DNA of 64,000 bases from Streptomyces sp. CB01580 (GTDB lineage Bacteria > Actinomycetota > Actinomycetes > Streptomycetales > Streptomycetaceae). The notes below the pieces were generated by a model, which worked only from the letters and a program-made list of their open reading frames with translations, was not told the origin of the DNA and made no database searches. Position 1 is the first letter of the stretch. Each line of letters opens with the position of its first letter. The stretch lies in assembly GCF_001905795.1 (NCBI RefSeq), contig NZ_LIXJ01000026.1, positions 1-64,000 of the forward strand, in the 5' to 3' direction. A program made the position numbers and the translations under genes. Below are positions 53,533 through 62,033 of this stretch, piece by piece.

Positions 53533-54720
53533 CTACGAGCGTACTTCGAGCAGGGGCACGAGCTGCTCGGCGGGGGTCATCGAGCCATGCATGCCGACCA
53601 TCGCGGACTCGTGCGGTTCATTGACCGAGGCGGTGATCACCACGTCGTCGTGGGCCGCGGCGACGACGTCGCCGATCCTGCCGTGGACACGTTCGTCGAT
53701 CGTCGGGCCGAACCATCCGGCCTCGATCGCCTCGTCCCGGCTCGCCACCCAGAACTGCTCGCCGAGCACTTCGCGCCAGACGGCCAGGACGTCGTTCTCG
53801 GCGCCCGGGACGGCGTACACGTGCCGGGCCCGGCCCTCACCGCCGAGCAGCGCGACGCCCGCGCGCAGTTCCCAGTCCTCGTCGAAGTCGATGCGCGACC
53901 GCTCGTCGAAGGGGATGTCGATCATGCCGTGGTCGGCGGTGATGTACAGCGCCGAGCGGGGCGGGAGCTGTTCGGCCAGGCGCCGGGCCAGGCCGTCCAC
54001 GTGCATGAGCTGTCCGCGCCAGGCGTCGGAGTCGACGCCGAAGCGGTGGCCGTTGGCGTCGACCTCGCTGTAGTACGTGTAGACGAGCGATCGGTCGCCC
54101 GCAGCGAGGCGTTCGGCAGCAACGTCCATCCGTTCCTCGCCGGTCAGTCGGCCGAGGAACGTACCGCCGCTGAGCGCGACCTGGGTGAGCGGGGTCCGCT
54201 CGAAGGCCGGCGCGGAGACCTGGGCGGTGCGCACCCCCGCGGCATCCGCGAGCGCGAAGATGGTGGGATGCGGCTGCCAGACGGCGGGCGGGGTCCACGG
54301 CTGCCAGCGGAGCTGGTTCATCAGCTCGCCGGTGTGCGGATCGCGCACGGTGTAGCCGGGCAGGCCGTGCTCCCCCGGCGGGCGTCCGGTGCCGACCGAG
54401 GCCAGTGACGTCGCAGTGGTGGCCGGGAAGCCCGCCGTGACCGGGCGGCCGGCGCCGCCGCGCGAGGTGGGCAGCAGCGAGTGCAGGAAGGGCGCCTCGT
54501 CGGGATGCGCCTTGATCTGTTCCCAGCCGAGGCCGTCGATCAGGAAGACGCAGTTCCGGTCCGCCGGGGCGAGTTCGGGGATCGTGGCGGTGAAACCGGG
54601 CACGCCCTGCCCGGCGACGAGCGTGGGCAGCAGATCGGCGAGCGAGCCGCTGCCGTACTCGGGGACGGGAGCGGTGTCGATGTCGAGCAGAACGGGGTCC
54701 TGCCAGGCCGGCTGAGCCAT
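53533..54720 (-). CDS. Alkaline-phosphatase-superfamily phosphodiesterase/nucleotide pyrophosphatase
   Basis: The product is 395 residues. The NPP-type metal site is visible: VFLIDGLGWEQI with the first Asp, TAGFPATTATSLASVGTG with the nucleophile Thr, YYSEVDANGHRFG with Asp/His and ITADHGMIDI with Asp/His, and later MVGMHGSMT. No signal peptide is seen, so the enzyme is cytoplasmic. The substrate is unknown. Its start shares a base with the stop of the DUF5998 gene upstream (TGATG). Confidence 0.85.
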   Translation of the reverse strand: MAQPAWQDPVLLDIDTAPVPEYGSGSLADLLPTLVAGQGVPGFTATIPELAPADRNCVFLIDGLGWEQIKAHPDEAPFLHSLLPTSRGGAGRPVTAGFPATTATSLASVGTGRPPGEHGLPGYTVRDPHTGELMNQLRWQPWTPPAVWQPHPTIFALADAAGVRTAQVSAPAFERTPLTQVALSGGTFLGRLTGEERMDVAAERLAAGDRSLVYTYYSEVDANGHRFGVDSDAWRGQLMHVDGLARRLAEQLPPRSALYITADHGMIDIPFDERSRIDFDEDWELRAGVALLGGEGRARHVYAVPGAENDVLAVWREVLGEQFWVASRDEAIEAGWFGPTIDERVHGRIGDVVAAAHDDVVITASVNEPHESAMVGMHGSMTPAEQLVPLLEVRS

Positions 54721-55316
54721 CAGCGGCCGGTCGCCGCGGTCGCGGCCGTGGCCTCGGAGAGGGACTGCGCGAAGGCGAGGGTCTGGCGCACGGTGTCCGG
54801 GCCGTCCCCGGCCTCGCTCACCCGCAGGCTCAGGTCGTCGGCCGTCGAGTTGCCGGTGTAGCCATGGTCGGCCTCGCAGTTGGGGTCGCCGCAGGCCGCC
54901 GGTTCGAGATCGATGCGGGAGACCGCACCCCAGCCGATGGTGAGGACGACTTCGCGGGGCAGTGTGCCCGGCACGTATTTCTCCGGGTTGGCCACGACCC
55001 GGCTGACCACGACCGACGAGATGCGGTCGAGCTTGACCGATTCCGTCGAGGTCGTGGCGTACGGCGACGGGGAGGTGGTGTCCGCGTTCTGCTCGTCGGT
55101 GTGGCTGACGATGAAACGGGTGCCCGTGAGGACCAGGACCGTGACGTGACGGCGCACCTCGTTGGAGTCGAAGGTGGTCTCCTGGTGGACCAGGTACGAG
55201 GCGACGGGCTCACCGCCCACGGCGGCTTCCACCGCCTCGGCCACGAGTGCCGGGTAGTAGCCACTGCGCTCGATCGCCGCGCGCAGCCCCTGGGTCGTCG
55301 TACCGGTCTTAGCCAT
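54720..55316 (-). CDS. DUF5998 protein
   Basis: The product is 198 residues from the ATG at 55316. It is soluble, with a conserved N-terminal helix (GLRAAIERSGYYPALVAEAVEAAVGGE), a beta-rich middle (VTVLVLTGTRFIVSHTDE), and CGDPNCEADHGYTG, a Cys/His group that might bind metal. It is an actinobacterial family of unknown role, always close to the phosphodiesterase gene as far as I recall. Confidence 0.8.
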   Translation of the reverse strand: MAKTGTTTQGLRAAIERSGYYPALVAEAVEAAVGGEPVASYLVHQETTFDSNEVRRHVTVLVLTGTRFIVSHTDEQNADTTSPSPYATTSTESVKLDRISSVVVSRVVANPEKYVPGTLPREVVLTIGWGAVSRIDLEPAACGDPNCEADHGYTGNSTADDLSLRVSEAGDGPDTVRQTLAFAQSLSEATAATAATGR

Positions 55317-55473
55317 GGGCACCATCCTACGGGGGGCGGATGACTGCCGGGGACGTCGTACGGCGGCACGGACCGGGGACACGGTGGTCCGCGCTCCGGT
55401 GGGCGCGGGGCGGTGGGAACGGGAGCGTCCCGGCCCCTCCGGCGACGGGAACGTCCGGGCAGCGGCCGTCCGG

Positions 55474-58400
55474 TCAGTAGTTGGGGAGGCGGCGGGGGCC
55501 GAGGTCGGTACGGGGCGGCGGCGGGGAGAGCCGGACGCTCGCCCCGAGGACGGCCAGCCCGTGGGTGGCGACCACGACCGGTTCCAGGGCGACGGAGACC
55601 ACCTCGGGGTGGTCGTCGACCAGCCGGGACACCCGCAGCAGCAGTTCTTCGAGCGCCGCGGTGTCCACGGGTGCCGCGCCCCTCCAGCCGAACAGCACCG
55701 GGGCCGCCCGGATGGACCGGATCAGCTCCGCGGCGTCGCGGTCGGTGGCCGGAACCAGACGGTGGGCGGTGTCGCCGAGGAGTTCTGAGGGCGCGCCCGC
55801 GAGCCCGAACGAGAGGACGGCGCCCGCCGCCGGGTCGATCGAGGCCCGTACGACGGTGTCGACCCCGCGCGGCGCCATGGCCTGGACGACGGGCTGGAGT
55901 TCGGCGGGCCTGCCGAGCAGGTCGGTCAGCTCGCCGTACGCGCGGCGCAGCGCGTCCTCCCCACCAAGGTCCAGCCGCACGCCGCCGAGATCGGCCCGGT
56001 GACGCAGATGGGGCGCGGTGGTCTTGAGCGCGACGGGATAACCGATCCGTGCCGCGGCGGCGACGGCGGCCTCCGGGTCGGGGGCGGGCAGTGTCGGCCG
56101 TACGGCGATGCCGTAGCGGCCGAGGAGCTCGCACGCCTCGTCGGGTGTGAGCTGTCTGCCGCGTGGGGCGGGGTCCGGTCCGAGGAGGGTGTCGATCAGT
56201 TCGGCGGTACCCGACTCGTCGATGGTCTCGTCGAGGAATTCGGGCACCTTGCCGGGTACGGCGCCCTGTCTCCGCCACTGCGCGTACCGCACCGACTCGG
56301 CCAGGGCGCGTACGGCCCGTTCGGCGGCGGGGTAGGCGGGGATCCGGCCTGCGCGGCCGTCCGTTCCCGGGCCGTCCGTTCCGTGGCCGTCCGTTCCGTG
56401 GCCGTCCGTTCCGTGGCCGTCCGTCCCCGGTCCGGCCGGGGTGGTCCGGGCGCCCTGGCCGTGCCGACCGTCCTCGCCGTTCGGCGCTCCCCGGGTGCCC
56501 GGGGAGCCGACGGGCGCGGTACGGATGTGCGCGGTGGCGGACACGGGCGCAGTGGTCGCCGGCCGTGCGGTCCCGGGCCCGGTGTCCGCGGGCTCCCTGG
56601 TCGTGGAGGACGGCTTCGCCGCGCGCGGCGCGACCGTGCCGCTGGCCACGGCCAGGGCCTCCGCCAGCCCGCCGATCTCCACGTGGACGACGGCCACGGG
56701 CTTCGCGGGACCGGTGGCCGCCGCCGCGCGCAGCGCGGTCGCCAGGACCTCCCCGCCGCCGTTCTCCGCCTCGCCGTCCTCGCCCACCCAGGGGATCGCC
56801 GTGACGATCACCGAGTCGCAGTCGTCGTCGGCGAGGGCCTCGGTCAGGGCGTCCCGGAAGTCCTGCGGCGTCGCGGCGGTGGTGAGGTCGAGAGGCGGCC
56901 GCGGACGCAGACCCTCGGTCAGGCAGGCGTCGTACGTGAGCAGGCCGAGCGACTCGGAGTTGCCGAGGATCGCGACCCGGGGACCCGCCGGGAGCGGCTG
57001 GTCCGCGAGGAGGAGACCCACGTCGACCACCTCCGTCACCGTGTCGACGCGGATCACGCCCGCCTGCCGCATGAGGGCGGAGACCGTCGCGTCCGGGATC
57101 CGGCTGACGGGTACGGCGTGGCCGGGCGGGGTGGCGCCGGTGTGCCGGGCCCCCTTCACCACGACCACGGGCTTCACGGCCGCGGTGCGCCGGGCGAGCC
57201 GCATGAACTTGCGCGGGTTGCCGAACGATTCGAGGTACAGCAGGGCGACGTCGGTGTCCGGGTCCTCGTACCAGTACTGCAGGAAGTCGTTGCCCGAGAT
57301 GTCGGCCCGGTTGCCCGCGGAGATGAAGGTGGAGAGCCCCGCACCCTGCCGGTAGAGCCGGGAGAGCAGGGCGATGCCGATCGCCCCGGACTGGGTGAAC
57401 AGACCGATGCGGCCCTGCTTGGGCGGCTCGGGGGCGAGGGAGGCGTTCAGCCGGACGGCCTCGGCGTTGTTGATGACGCCGAAGGCGTTCGGACCGATGA
57501 TCCGCATCCCGTACGAGCGTGCCTGGCGGACGAGTTCGCGCTGCCGGTCCCTGCCCTCGGCGCCCCACTCGGCGTATCCGGCGGAGAGGACGACGAGACC
57601 CTGGACGCCGTGCTCGCCGCAGTCGGCCACGGCCTCCGGTACGCGCTCGGCGGGGACGGCGACGACCGCGAGGTCCACCGGTTCGCCGATCTCGCCGACG
57701 CGGCGGTGGGCGGGGACGCCGTCGACGGTGTCCTGGTCGGCGGCGAAGGAACGATTCACGGCATACGTACGGCCGGTGAATCCGGCCGCGAGGAGGTTGC
57801 GCAGGACCGTGCGGCCGACACCGCCGGGCGTCCGGCCGACGCCGATGACGGCCACGGACCCGGGGGCGAGCAGCCGTTGCACGGAGCGCGCCTCGGCCCG
57901 CTGCTCACGGCCGCGCTGGACGGCGAGGGACTCGGCCGTCGGTTCGAGGTCCAGGGTGAGGTGGACGGAGCCTTCCTCGAAGCTCCGCTGCTGGGTGTAG
58001 CCGGCGTCCCGGAACACCTTGATCATTTTGGTGTTGGCGGGGAGCACCTCGGCGACGAAGCGGCGGATGCCGCGCTCGCGGGCCACCGCGGCGATGTGCT
58101 CCAGCAGTGCCGACGCCACCCCCCGGCCCTGGTGCGCGTCCTGGACCAGGAAGGCGACCTCCGCCTCGTCCGCGGGCACGGAGGCGGGCCTGCCCCGTCC
58201 GTCGATCCGGTCGTAGCGGACGGTCGCGATGAACTCGCCGCCGACCGTGACCGCGAGCCCCACCCGGTCGACGTAGTCGTGATGGGTGAAGCGGTGCACG
58301 TCCCTGGCGGACAGCCGGGGGTACGGGGCGAAGAAGCGGTAGTACTTCGACTCGTCGGAGACCTGCTCGTAGAAACTGACCAGGCGTTCGGCGTCGTCCG

Positions 58401-58506
58401 TGGTGATGGGCCTGATCCGCGCGGTACCTCCGTCACGGAGGACCACGTCCGCTTCCCAGTGGTCGGGATAGGCGTGATGCGGACTCTGCTCCGTCGAGGA
58501 CTGCAT
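55474..58506 (-). CDS. GNAT acetyltransferase fused to ADP-forming acyl-CoA-synthetase-like domains (Pat-like)
   Basis: The product is 1010 residues from the ATG at 58506. An N-terminal GNAT domain (~15-185; AFLVQDAHQGRGVASALLEHIA) is followed by a CoA-binding Rossmann domain (~205-330), succinyl-CoA-ligase-like domains (~335-610), a long Gly/Thr-rich linker with five GTDGx repeats (~690-720), and an ATP-grasp domain (~790-1000). The parts match Pat-type protein lysine acetyltransferases that modify acetyl-CoA synthetase, but the GNAT domain is at the front instead of the back as in Salmonella Pat. IIGPNAFGVINN shows Asn where active ligases have a phosphorylated His later in the chain, so the ligase half is probably regulatory. 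Confidence 0.88.
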   Translation of the reverse strand: MQSSTEQSPHHAYPDHWEADVVLRDGGTARIRPITTDDAERLVSFYEQVSDESKYYRFFAPYPRLSARDVHRFTHHDYVDRVGLAVTVGGEFIATVRYDRIDGRGRPASVPADEAEVAFLVQDAHQGRGVASALLEHIAAVARERGIRRFVAEVLPANTKMIKVFRDAGYTQQRSFEEGSVHLTLDLEPTAESLAVQRGREQRAEARSVQRLLAPGSVAVIGVGRTPGGVGRTVLRNLLAAGFTGRTYAVNRSFAADQDTVDGVPAHRRVGEIGEPVDLAVVAVPAERVPEAVADCGEHGVQGLVVLSAGYAEWGAEGRDRQRELVRQARSYGMRIIGPNAFGVINNAEAVRLNASLAPEPPKQGRIGLFTQSGAIGIALLSRLYRQGAGLSTFISAGNRADISGNDFLQYWYEDPDTDVALLYLESFGNPRKFMRLARRTAAVKPVVVVKGARHTGATPPGHAVPVSRIPDATVSALMRQAGVIRVDTVTEVVDVGLLLADQPLPAGPRVAILGNSESLGLLTYDACLTEGLRPRPPLDLTTAATPQDFRDALTEALADDDCDSVIVTAIPWVGEDGEAENGGGEVLATALRAAAATGPAKPVAVVHVEIGGLAEALAVASGTVAPRAAKPSSTTREPADTGPGTARPATTAPVSATAHIRTAPVGSPGTRGAPNGEDGRHGQGARTTPAGPGTDGHGTDGHGTDGHGTDGPGTDGRAGRIPAYPAAERAVRALAESVRYAQWRRQGAVPGKVPEFLDETIDESGTAELIDTLLGPDPAPRGRQLTPDEACELLGRYGIAVRPTLPAPDPEAAVAAAARIGYPVALKTTAPHLRHRADLGGVRLDLGGEDALRRAYGELTDLLGRPAELQPVVQAMAPRGVDTVVRASIDPAAGAVLSFGLAGAPSELLGDTAHRLVPATDRDAAELIRSIRAAPVLFGWRGAAPVDTAALEELLLRVSRLVDDHPEVVSVALEPVVVATHGLAVLGASVRLSPPPPRTDLGPRRLPNY
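56357..56431. repeat. Five tandem 15-base units in the linker of the Pat-like gene
   Basis: Units encode GTDG plus His, Pro or Arg. Three central copies are identical, a sign of recent slippage in a disordered linker. Confidence 0.9.
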
Positions 58507-58642
58507 GGGCACAGACTACGGCTCGTCCACCACTCGCGTAGCGGCCGGGGCCGGGGCAGTCTGAGGGGGGCCGAACGGCGTTGCGGCACCGCTCGTGGGT
58601 GTGGCGCGGGTCGGCCGGAGCACCGCGCACCACACATGAGAG

Positions 58643-58658
58643 AGTGGTCTAGACAACT
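58643..58658. promoter_or_regulatory. DasR operator (dre site) upstream of ptsH
   Basis: AGTGGTCTAGACAACT matches the DasR consensus A-S-TGGTCTAGACCA-S-T at 13-14 of 16 positions, including the full TGGTCTAGAC core. It lies 23 bases before the ptsH start, probably over the promoter or transcription start. DasR is the GntR regulator of GlcNAc use and the PTS in Streptomyces. Confidence 0.85.
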
Positions 58659-58681
58659 ATTGAATCATGAAGGGCAGAACC

Positions 58682-58963
58682 ATGGCTGAGCGCCGCGTCA
58701 ACGTCGGCTGGGCCGAGGGCCTGCACGCCCGCCCCGCTTCCATATTCGTCCGCGCCGCCACGGCGTCCGGCATCCCCGTGACGATCTCCAAGGCCGACGG
58801 CACCCCGGTGAACGCCGCCTCCATGCTCGCGGTGCTCGGGCTCGGCGCGCAGGGCGGCGAGGAGATCGTGCTCGCGTCCGAGGCGGACGACGCCGAGGCC
58901 GCCCTGGACCGCCTGGCGAAGCTGGTCGCGGAGGGGCTCGACGAACTCCCGGAGACCGTCTGA
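58682..58963 (+). CDS. ptsH: Phosphocarrier protein HPr of the PTS
   Basis: The product is 93 residues from the ATG at 58682, behind GAAGG. The phosphorylated His15 is in EGLHARPAS; the regulatory-Ser region reads NAASMLAVLGLGA (Ser47). It passes phosphate from EI to sugar EIIs such as those for GlcNAc and fructose. The upstream DasR site ties its expression to amino-sugar supply. A perfect 16-bp hairpin ends the transcript. Confidence 0.96.
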   Translation: MAERRVNVGWAEGLHARPASIFVRAATASGIPVTISKADGTPVNAASMLAVLGLGAQGGEEIVLASEADDAEAALDRLAKLVAEGLDELPETV

Positions 58964-59034
58964 GCCACGTTCCGGATCTCCGGGATTCCCGCTCCCGGGA
59001 CTTCCGGGGTTCGGCACGGGACCGATTCCCGCGA

Positions 59035-59071
59035 AGGAGCCGCGGTGCCGCCCACCGGCACCGCGGCTCCT
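59035..59071. terminator. Terminator hairpin after ptsH
   Basis: AGGAGCCGCGGTGCCG pairs perfectly with CGGCACCGCGGCTCCT around CCCAC. Confidence 0.9.
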
Positions 59072-59175
59072 CGGCTTTCCGGCCCCGGGACCCCCTCCCG
59101 GCCCCGGGATTCCTTCCCGGGATCCGGGGCGATCGTGCAAGGGGCGGTCCGGCGGCCGGGGCGACCCGGACATGC

Positions 59176-59206
59176 CGAAGGCCCCGGCGTGCTGCCGGGG
59201 CCTTCG
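59176..59206. terminator. Terminator hairpin for the M23 peptidase gene
   Basis: CGAAGGCCCCGGC pairs perfectly with GCCGGGGCCTTCG around GTGCT, 28 bases past the stop of the minus-strand gene. With the hairpin at 59035 it makes a double block between two converging genes. Confidence 0.85.
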
Positions 59207-59233
59207 GGAGGCGGTTCGCGGATCGGCCGTCGG

Positions 59234-60043
59234 TCAGAGGGAGACGCCGTGGGCACGCAGATACGCGACGGGGTCCATGTCGGATCCGTAGGAGGGCGTG
59301 GTCCGGGCCTCGAAGTGGAGGTGCGGTCCGGTGGAGTTGCCGGTCGAGCCGGAGAGGCCGATCTGCTGGCCCGCGCCGACGCTCTGGCCGACACGGACAC
59401 CGATCGACGAGAGGTGACCGTACTGCGTGTACGTGCCGTCCGTCATCCGCAGCACGATGTTGTTGCCGTACGCGCCGCCCCAGCCGGCCTCGACGACCGT
59501 ACCGGCGCCGACGGCGACGACGGAGCTGCCGGACGCGGCGTGGAAGTCGATGCCCGAGTGGCTGCCGGAGGACCAGAGCGAACCGCTGGACTTGTAGCCG
59601 GTGGTGACGTAGGAACCGGCGACCGGGAGCTGGAAGAGGCCCAGACGGGTGCGCTCGGCGGAGCGGGCGGCACGCGCCTTCTCGGCCCGCGCCTCGGCGG
59701 CACGCTTCGCCTCTGCCCCGGCCTTCGCCTCGGCCCGGGCGCGCTTCTCGGCCTCGGCCTTCCGCTGGGCCGCCTCCTTCGCCTCGGCGATGAGGTCGGC
59801 CCGGTGCTGCTGCGCGTCGGCCTGGGCGTCGATCCGGTCGGCGGTGACGTCCTGGATGGCGATGACCTGGTTCAGGCCGGTCTCGCCGACCGCGGAGGTC
59901 CCGGCGTCCGCGGCGAGGGCCGGGGATGCGGCGCCTCCGATGACGCCGGTGGTGGCCAGCGCCGCGACGCCGGCGATCCTCGCGCTGCCGCGCGTCAGTC
60001 GGCCGGGGGCACGATGCTTCCCGGTGGCACGGGTGAACGCCAT
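59234..60043 (-). CDS. Secreted M23-family peptidoglycan endopeptidase
   Basis: The product is 269 residues. A signal peptide (~1-45) ends at AASPALAADAG. Residues ~55-135 are an Ala/Glu/Lys/Arg coiled coil. The LytM/M23 domain is at ~145-265: GSHSGIDF with the first zinc His and Asp, YGHLSSIGV, and GPHLHFE with the HxH pair, all zinc ligands present. It cleaves peptide bridges in the cell wall. A c-di-AMP riboswitch lies in its leader, so wall remodelling is tied to the same signal that regulates potassium. Confidence 0.93.
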   Translation of the reverse strand: MAFTRATGKHRAPGRLTRGSARIAGVAALATTGVIGGAASPALAADAGTSAVGETGLNQVIAIQDVTADRIDAQADAQQHRADLIAEAKEAAQRKAEAEKRARAEAKAGAEAKRAAEARAEKARAARSAERTRLGLFQLPVAGSYVTTGYKSSGSLWSSGSHSGIDFHAASGSSVVAVGAGTVVEAGWGGAYGNNIVLRMTDGTYTQYGHLSSIGVRVGQSVGAGQQIGLSGSTGNSTGPHLHFEARTTPSYGSDMDPVAYLRAHGVSL

Positions 60044-60065
60044 GAAGTGGCTGATCCTTTCCTTC

Positions 60066-60221
60066 CCTCTCGCCTACCGGGTTAGCTGACGGGTTCGGAG
60101 CAGGAAGGTCTCCTACGAAGGCCCCGGCCTCACCGAGGCTCAGGCTTCCGATTCACCCCAGGGACTTCATTGGGTCCCCGGCTCCCCAGGGCTCACGCCC
60201 GGCGGGGACTCGGCGATGGCT
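60066..60221 (-). promoter_or_regulatory. c-di-AMP riboswitch (ydaO-yuaA class)
   Basis: On the minus strand the leader reads ATCGCCGAGTCC at its start, GGAGCCGGGGACCCA and TGGGGTGAATCGG in the middle, and CAGCTAACCCGGTAGGCGAG at the end. The first and last parts pair to close the aptamer (CGCC with GGCG). These are the conserved segments of the ydaO class. In Streptomyces such riboswitches precede cell-wall hydrolase genes, as here, and ligand binding usually turns expression off. The M23 start is about 25 bases past the aptamer. Confidence 0.9.
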
Positions 60222-60406
60222 GTCCGGTGCGTCGCGGTCGCGACATACGAGTGGCCGGCAGCCCGGTCGACGCTAAGCGCGAGCACATTCGTTCGCCAAA
60301 CGGACAAGCCGTTTTGTAGCGCACGCCACAGGACGTACGGGCAACCCGGCGACCTGAACCGAACATGAGGAAGACCCCGGCGAGACATCGCTCACAGGGG
60401 CCTTCC

Positions 60407-60556
60407 ACGCCCACGCGCCCGGCCGTCGGACCGACCGGGCCGGTCGGGCCACACCCGTTCGGCACCCGGAACGGCCCGGCCCGCGGCTGTCCTCCGGCGC
60501 CTGCCCCGTACGGGAGCGGGGCGCCGGACGCCCACGCGCCCGGCCGTCGGACCGAC
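60407..60556. repeat. Perfect 29-base direct repeat in the M23-M16 spacer
   Basis: The 29 bases at 60407-60435 recur exactly at 60528-60556, 121 bases apart. The unit begins ACGCCCACGCGCCCGG and ends CGGACCGAC. Each copy is followed by different sequence. The spacer (60222-60620) between the riboswitch and the M16 stop holds no gene. Confidence 0.9.
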
Positions 60557-60620
60557 GGAGCCGGGACGGTCCCCCGGCGTCTCCGCCCGGGAAGCCGCCA
60601 GGACCGTGACGGCGTACCGC

Positions 60621-62033
60621 TCAGCCGGCGACCACCGACACCTCACCGATGCCCAGGGCCCGGACCGGCTCCTCGATCCGGGACGCGTCGCCGACGAGGA
60701 TCGTCACCAGCCGGTCGCCCGGGAAGGCACTGACCACGGCCGCGGTCGCCTCGACCGTGCCGGCCGCCGCGAGCCGGGCGTACAGGTGGGCCTGGAAGTC
60801 GTCCGGGAGGTGCTGCTCGACCTGGTCGGCCAGCGTGCCCGCCACGGAGGCCGCCGTCTCGAACTTCAGCGGCGCGACACCCACGAGGTTCTGCACCGCG
60901 GTCTCGCGCTCCTCGTCGGTGAGCCCCTCGGCCGCCAGCGTCCGCAGGACCGTCCACAGGTCCTCCAGCGCCGGTCCGGTCGACTCCGTGTCCACCGATC
61001 CGCTGATCGCGAGCATGGCGGCGCCGGTCGCGCCCGTGGCCGAGTCCGGGGCCGACGACCGCAGCACCTGGGCGAAGGCGCGGACACCGTAGGTGTAGCC
61101 CTTCTCCTCGCGCAGCACCCGGTCCAGACGGGAGGTGAGCGTGCCGCCCAGGCAGTACGTGCCGAGCACCTGGGCGGGCCACACGCTGTCGTGCCGGTCC
61201 GGTCCGATCCGACCGATCAGCAGCTGCGTCTGCACGGCGCCCGGACGGTCCACGACGACCACGCGGCCGGTGTCGTCGGCGGTGATCGGCGGCGCGGGAC
61301 GCGGCTCGACGGTGTCGCCCGACCAGTCGCCGAGCGTCTCGGCGAGCAGGGCCTCCAGGTCGATGCCGGTCAGGTCGCCGACGACCACGGCGGTCGCCGC
61401 GGACGGCCGGACATGGGCCTCGAAGAAGGCGCGCACCGCCCCCGCGTCGATCCGCTCCACCGTCTCCTCGGTGCCCTGGCGCGGCCGGGACATCCGCGAC
61501 GCGGCCGGGAAGAGCTCCTTGGAGAGCTGCTTGGCGGCGCGGCGCGCCGGGTTGGCCTGCTCGTGCGGGATCTCGTCGAGCCGGTTGCGCACCAGCCGTT
61601 CGATCTCGCTCTCGGCGAAGGCGGGGGCCCGCAGCGCCTCGGCGACCAGTCCGAGCGCCTTGGCCAGCCGGGAGGCGGGGACCTCCAGGGAGACCCGGAG
61701 GCCGGGGTGGTCGGCGTGCGCGTCGAGCGTGGCGCCGCAGCGCTCCAGCTCGGCGGCGAACTCCTCGGCGGTGTGCTTGTCGGTGCCCTCGGACAGGGCC
61801 CGCGCCATGATCGTGGCCACGCCGTCCAGGCCCTCCGGCTCGGCGTCCAGCGGGGCGTCGAGGACGATCTCGACCGCCACCACCTGCTGGCCGGGGCGGT
61901 GGCAGCGCAGCACCGTCAGGCCGTTGGGCAGCGAACCGCGCTCCGGCGCGGGGAAAGCCCAGGGGCGTGCGACGCCGGGGGCCGGCTGGGGGTGGAACTG
62001 CATCGAAACTCCAGTCGCGGCGGCGTCGGTCAC
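60621..62033 (-). CDS. M16-family peptidase-like subunit, zinc site missing
   Basis: The product is 470 residues if started at the GTG at 62033, which overlaps the upstream M16 stop (GTGA); an ATG at 62003 with GGAG is the alternative. The M16 fold is clear (NGLTVLRCHRPGQQVVAVEIVLDAP; GTLTSRLDRVLREEKGYTYGV), but the HxxEH zinc motif is replaced by GVATIMAR. The Arg/Tyr pair of the partner domain (SRL...GYTYG) is kept. Such inactive chains pair with an active M16B subunit and help bind the peptide. The active partner is the gene directly upstream. Confidence 0.9.
   Translation of the reverse strand: MTDAAATGVSMQFHPQPAPGVARPWAFPAPERGSLPNGLTVLRCHRPGQQVVAVEIVLDAPLDAEPEGLDGVATIMARALSEGTDKHTAEEFAAELERCGATLDAHADHPGLRVSLEVPASRLAKALGLVAEALRAPAFAESEIERLVRNRLDEIPHEQANPARRAAKQLSKELFPAASRMSRPRQGTEETVERIDAGAVRAFFEAHVRPSAATAVVVGDLTGIDLEALLAETLGDWSGDTVEPRPAPPITADDTGRVVVVDRPGAVQTQLLIGRIGPDRHDSVWPAQVLGTYCLGGTLTSRLDRVLREEKGYTYGVRAFAQVLRSSAPDSATGATGAAMLAISGSVDTESTGPALEDLWTVLRTLAAEGLTDEERETAVQNLVGVAPLKFETAASVAGTLADQVEQHLPDDFQAHLYARLAAAGTVEATAAVVSAFPGDRLVTILVGDASRIEEPVRALGIGEVSVVAG

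Noticed and set aside
55999..58689. An 896-codon plus-strand frame opposite the Pat-like gene
   Set aside because: Antisense composition only; the minus strand carries four recognisable domains.
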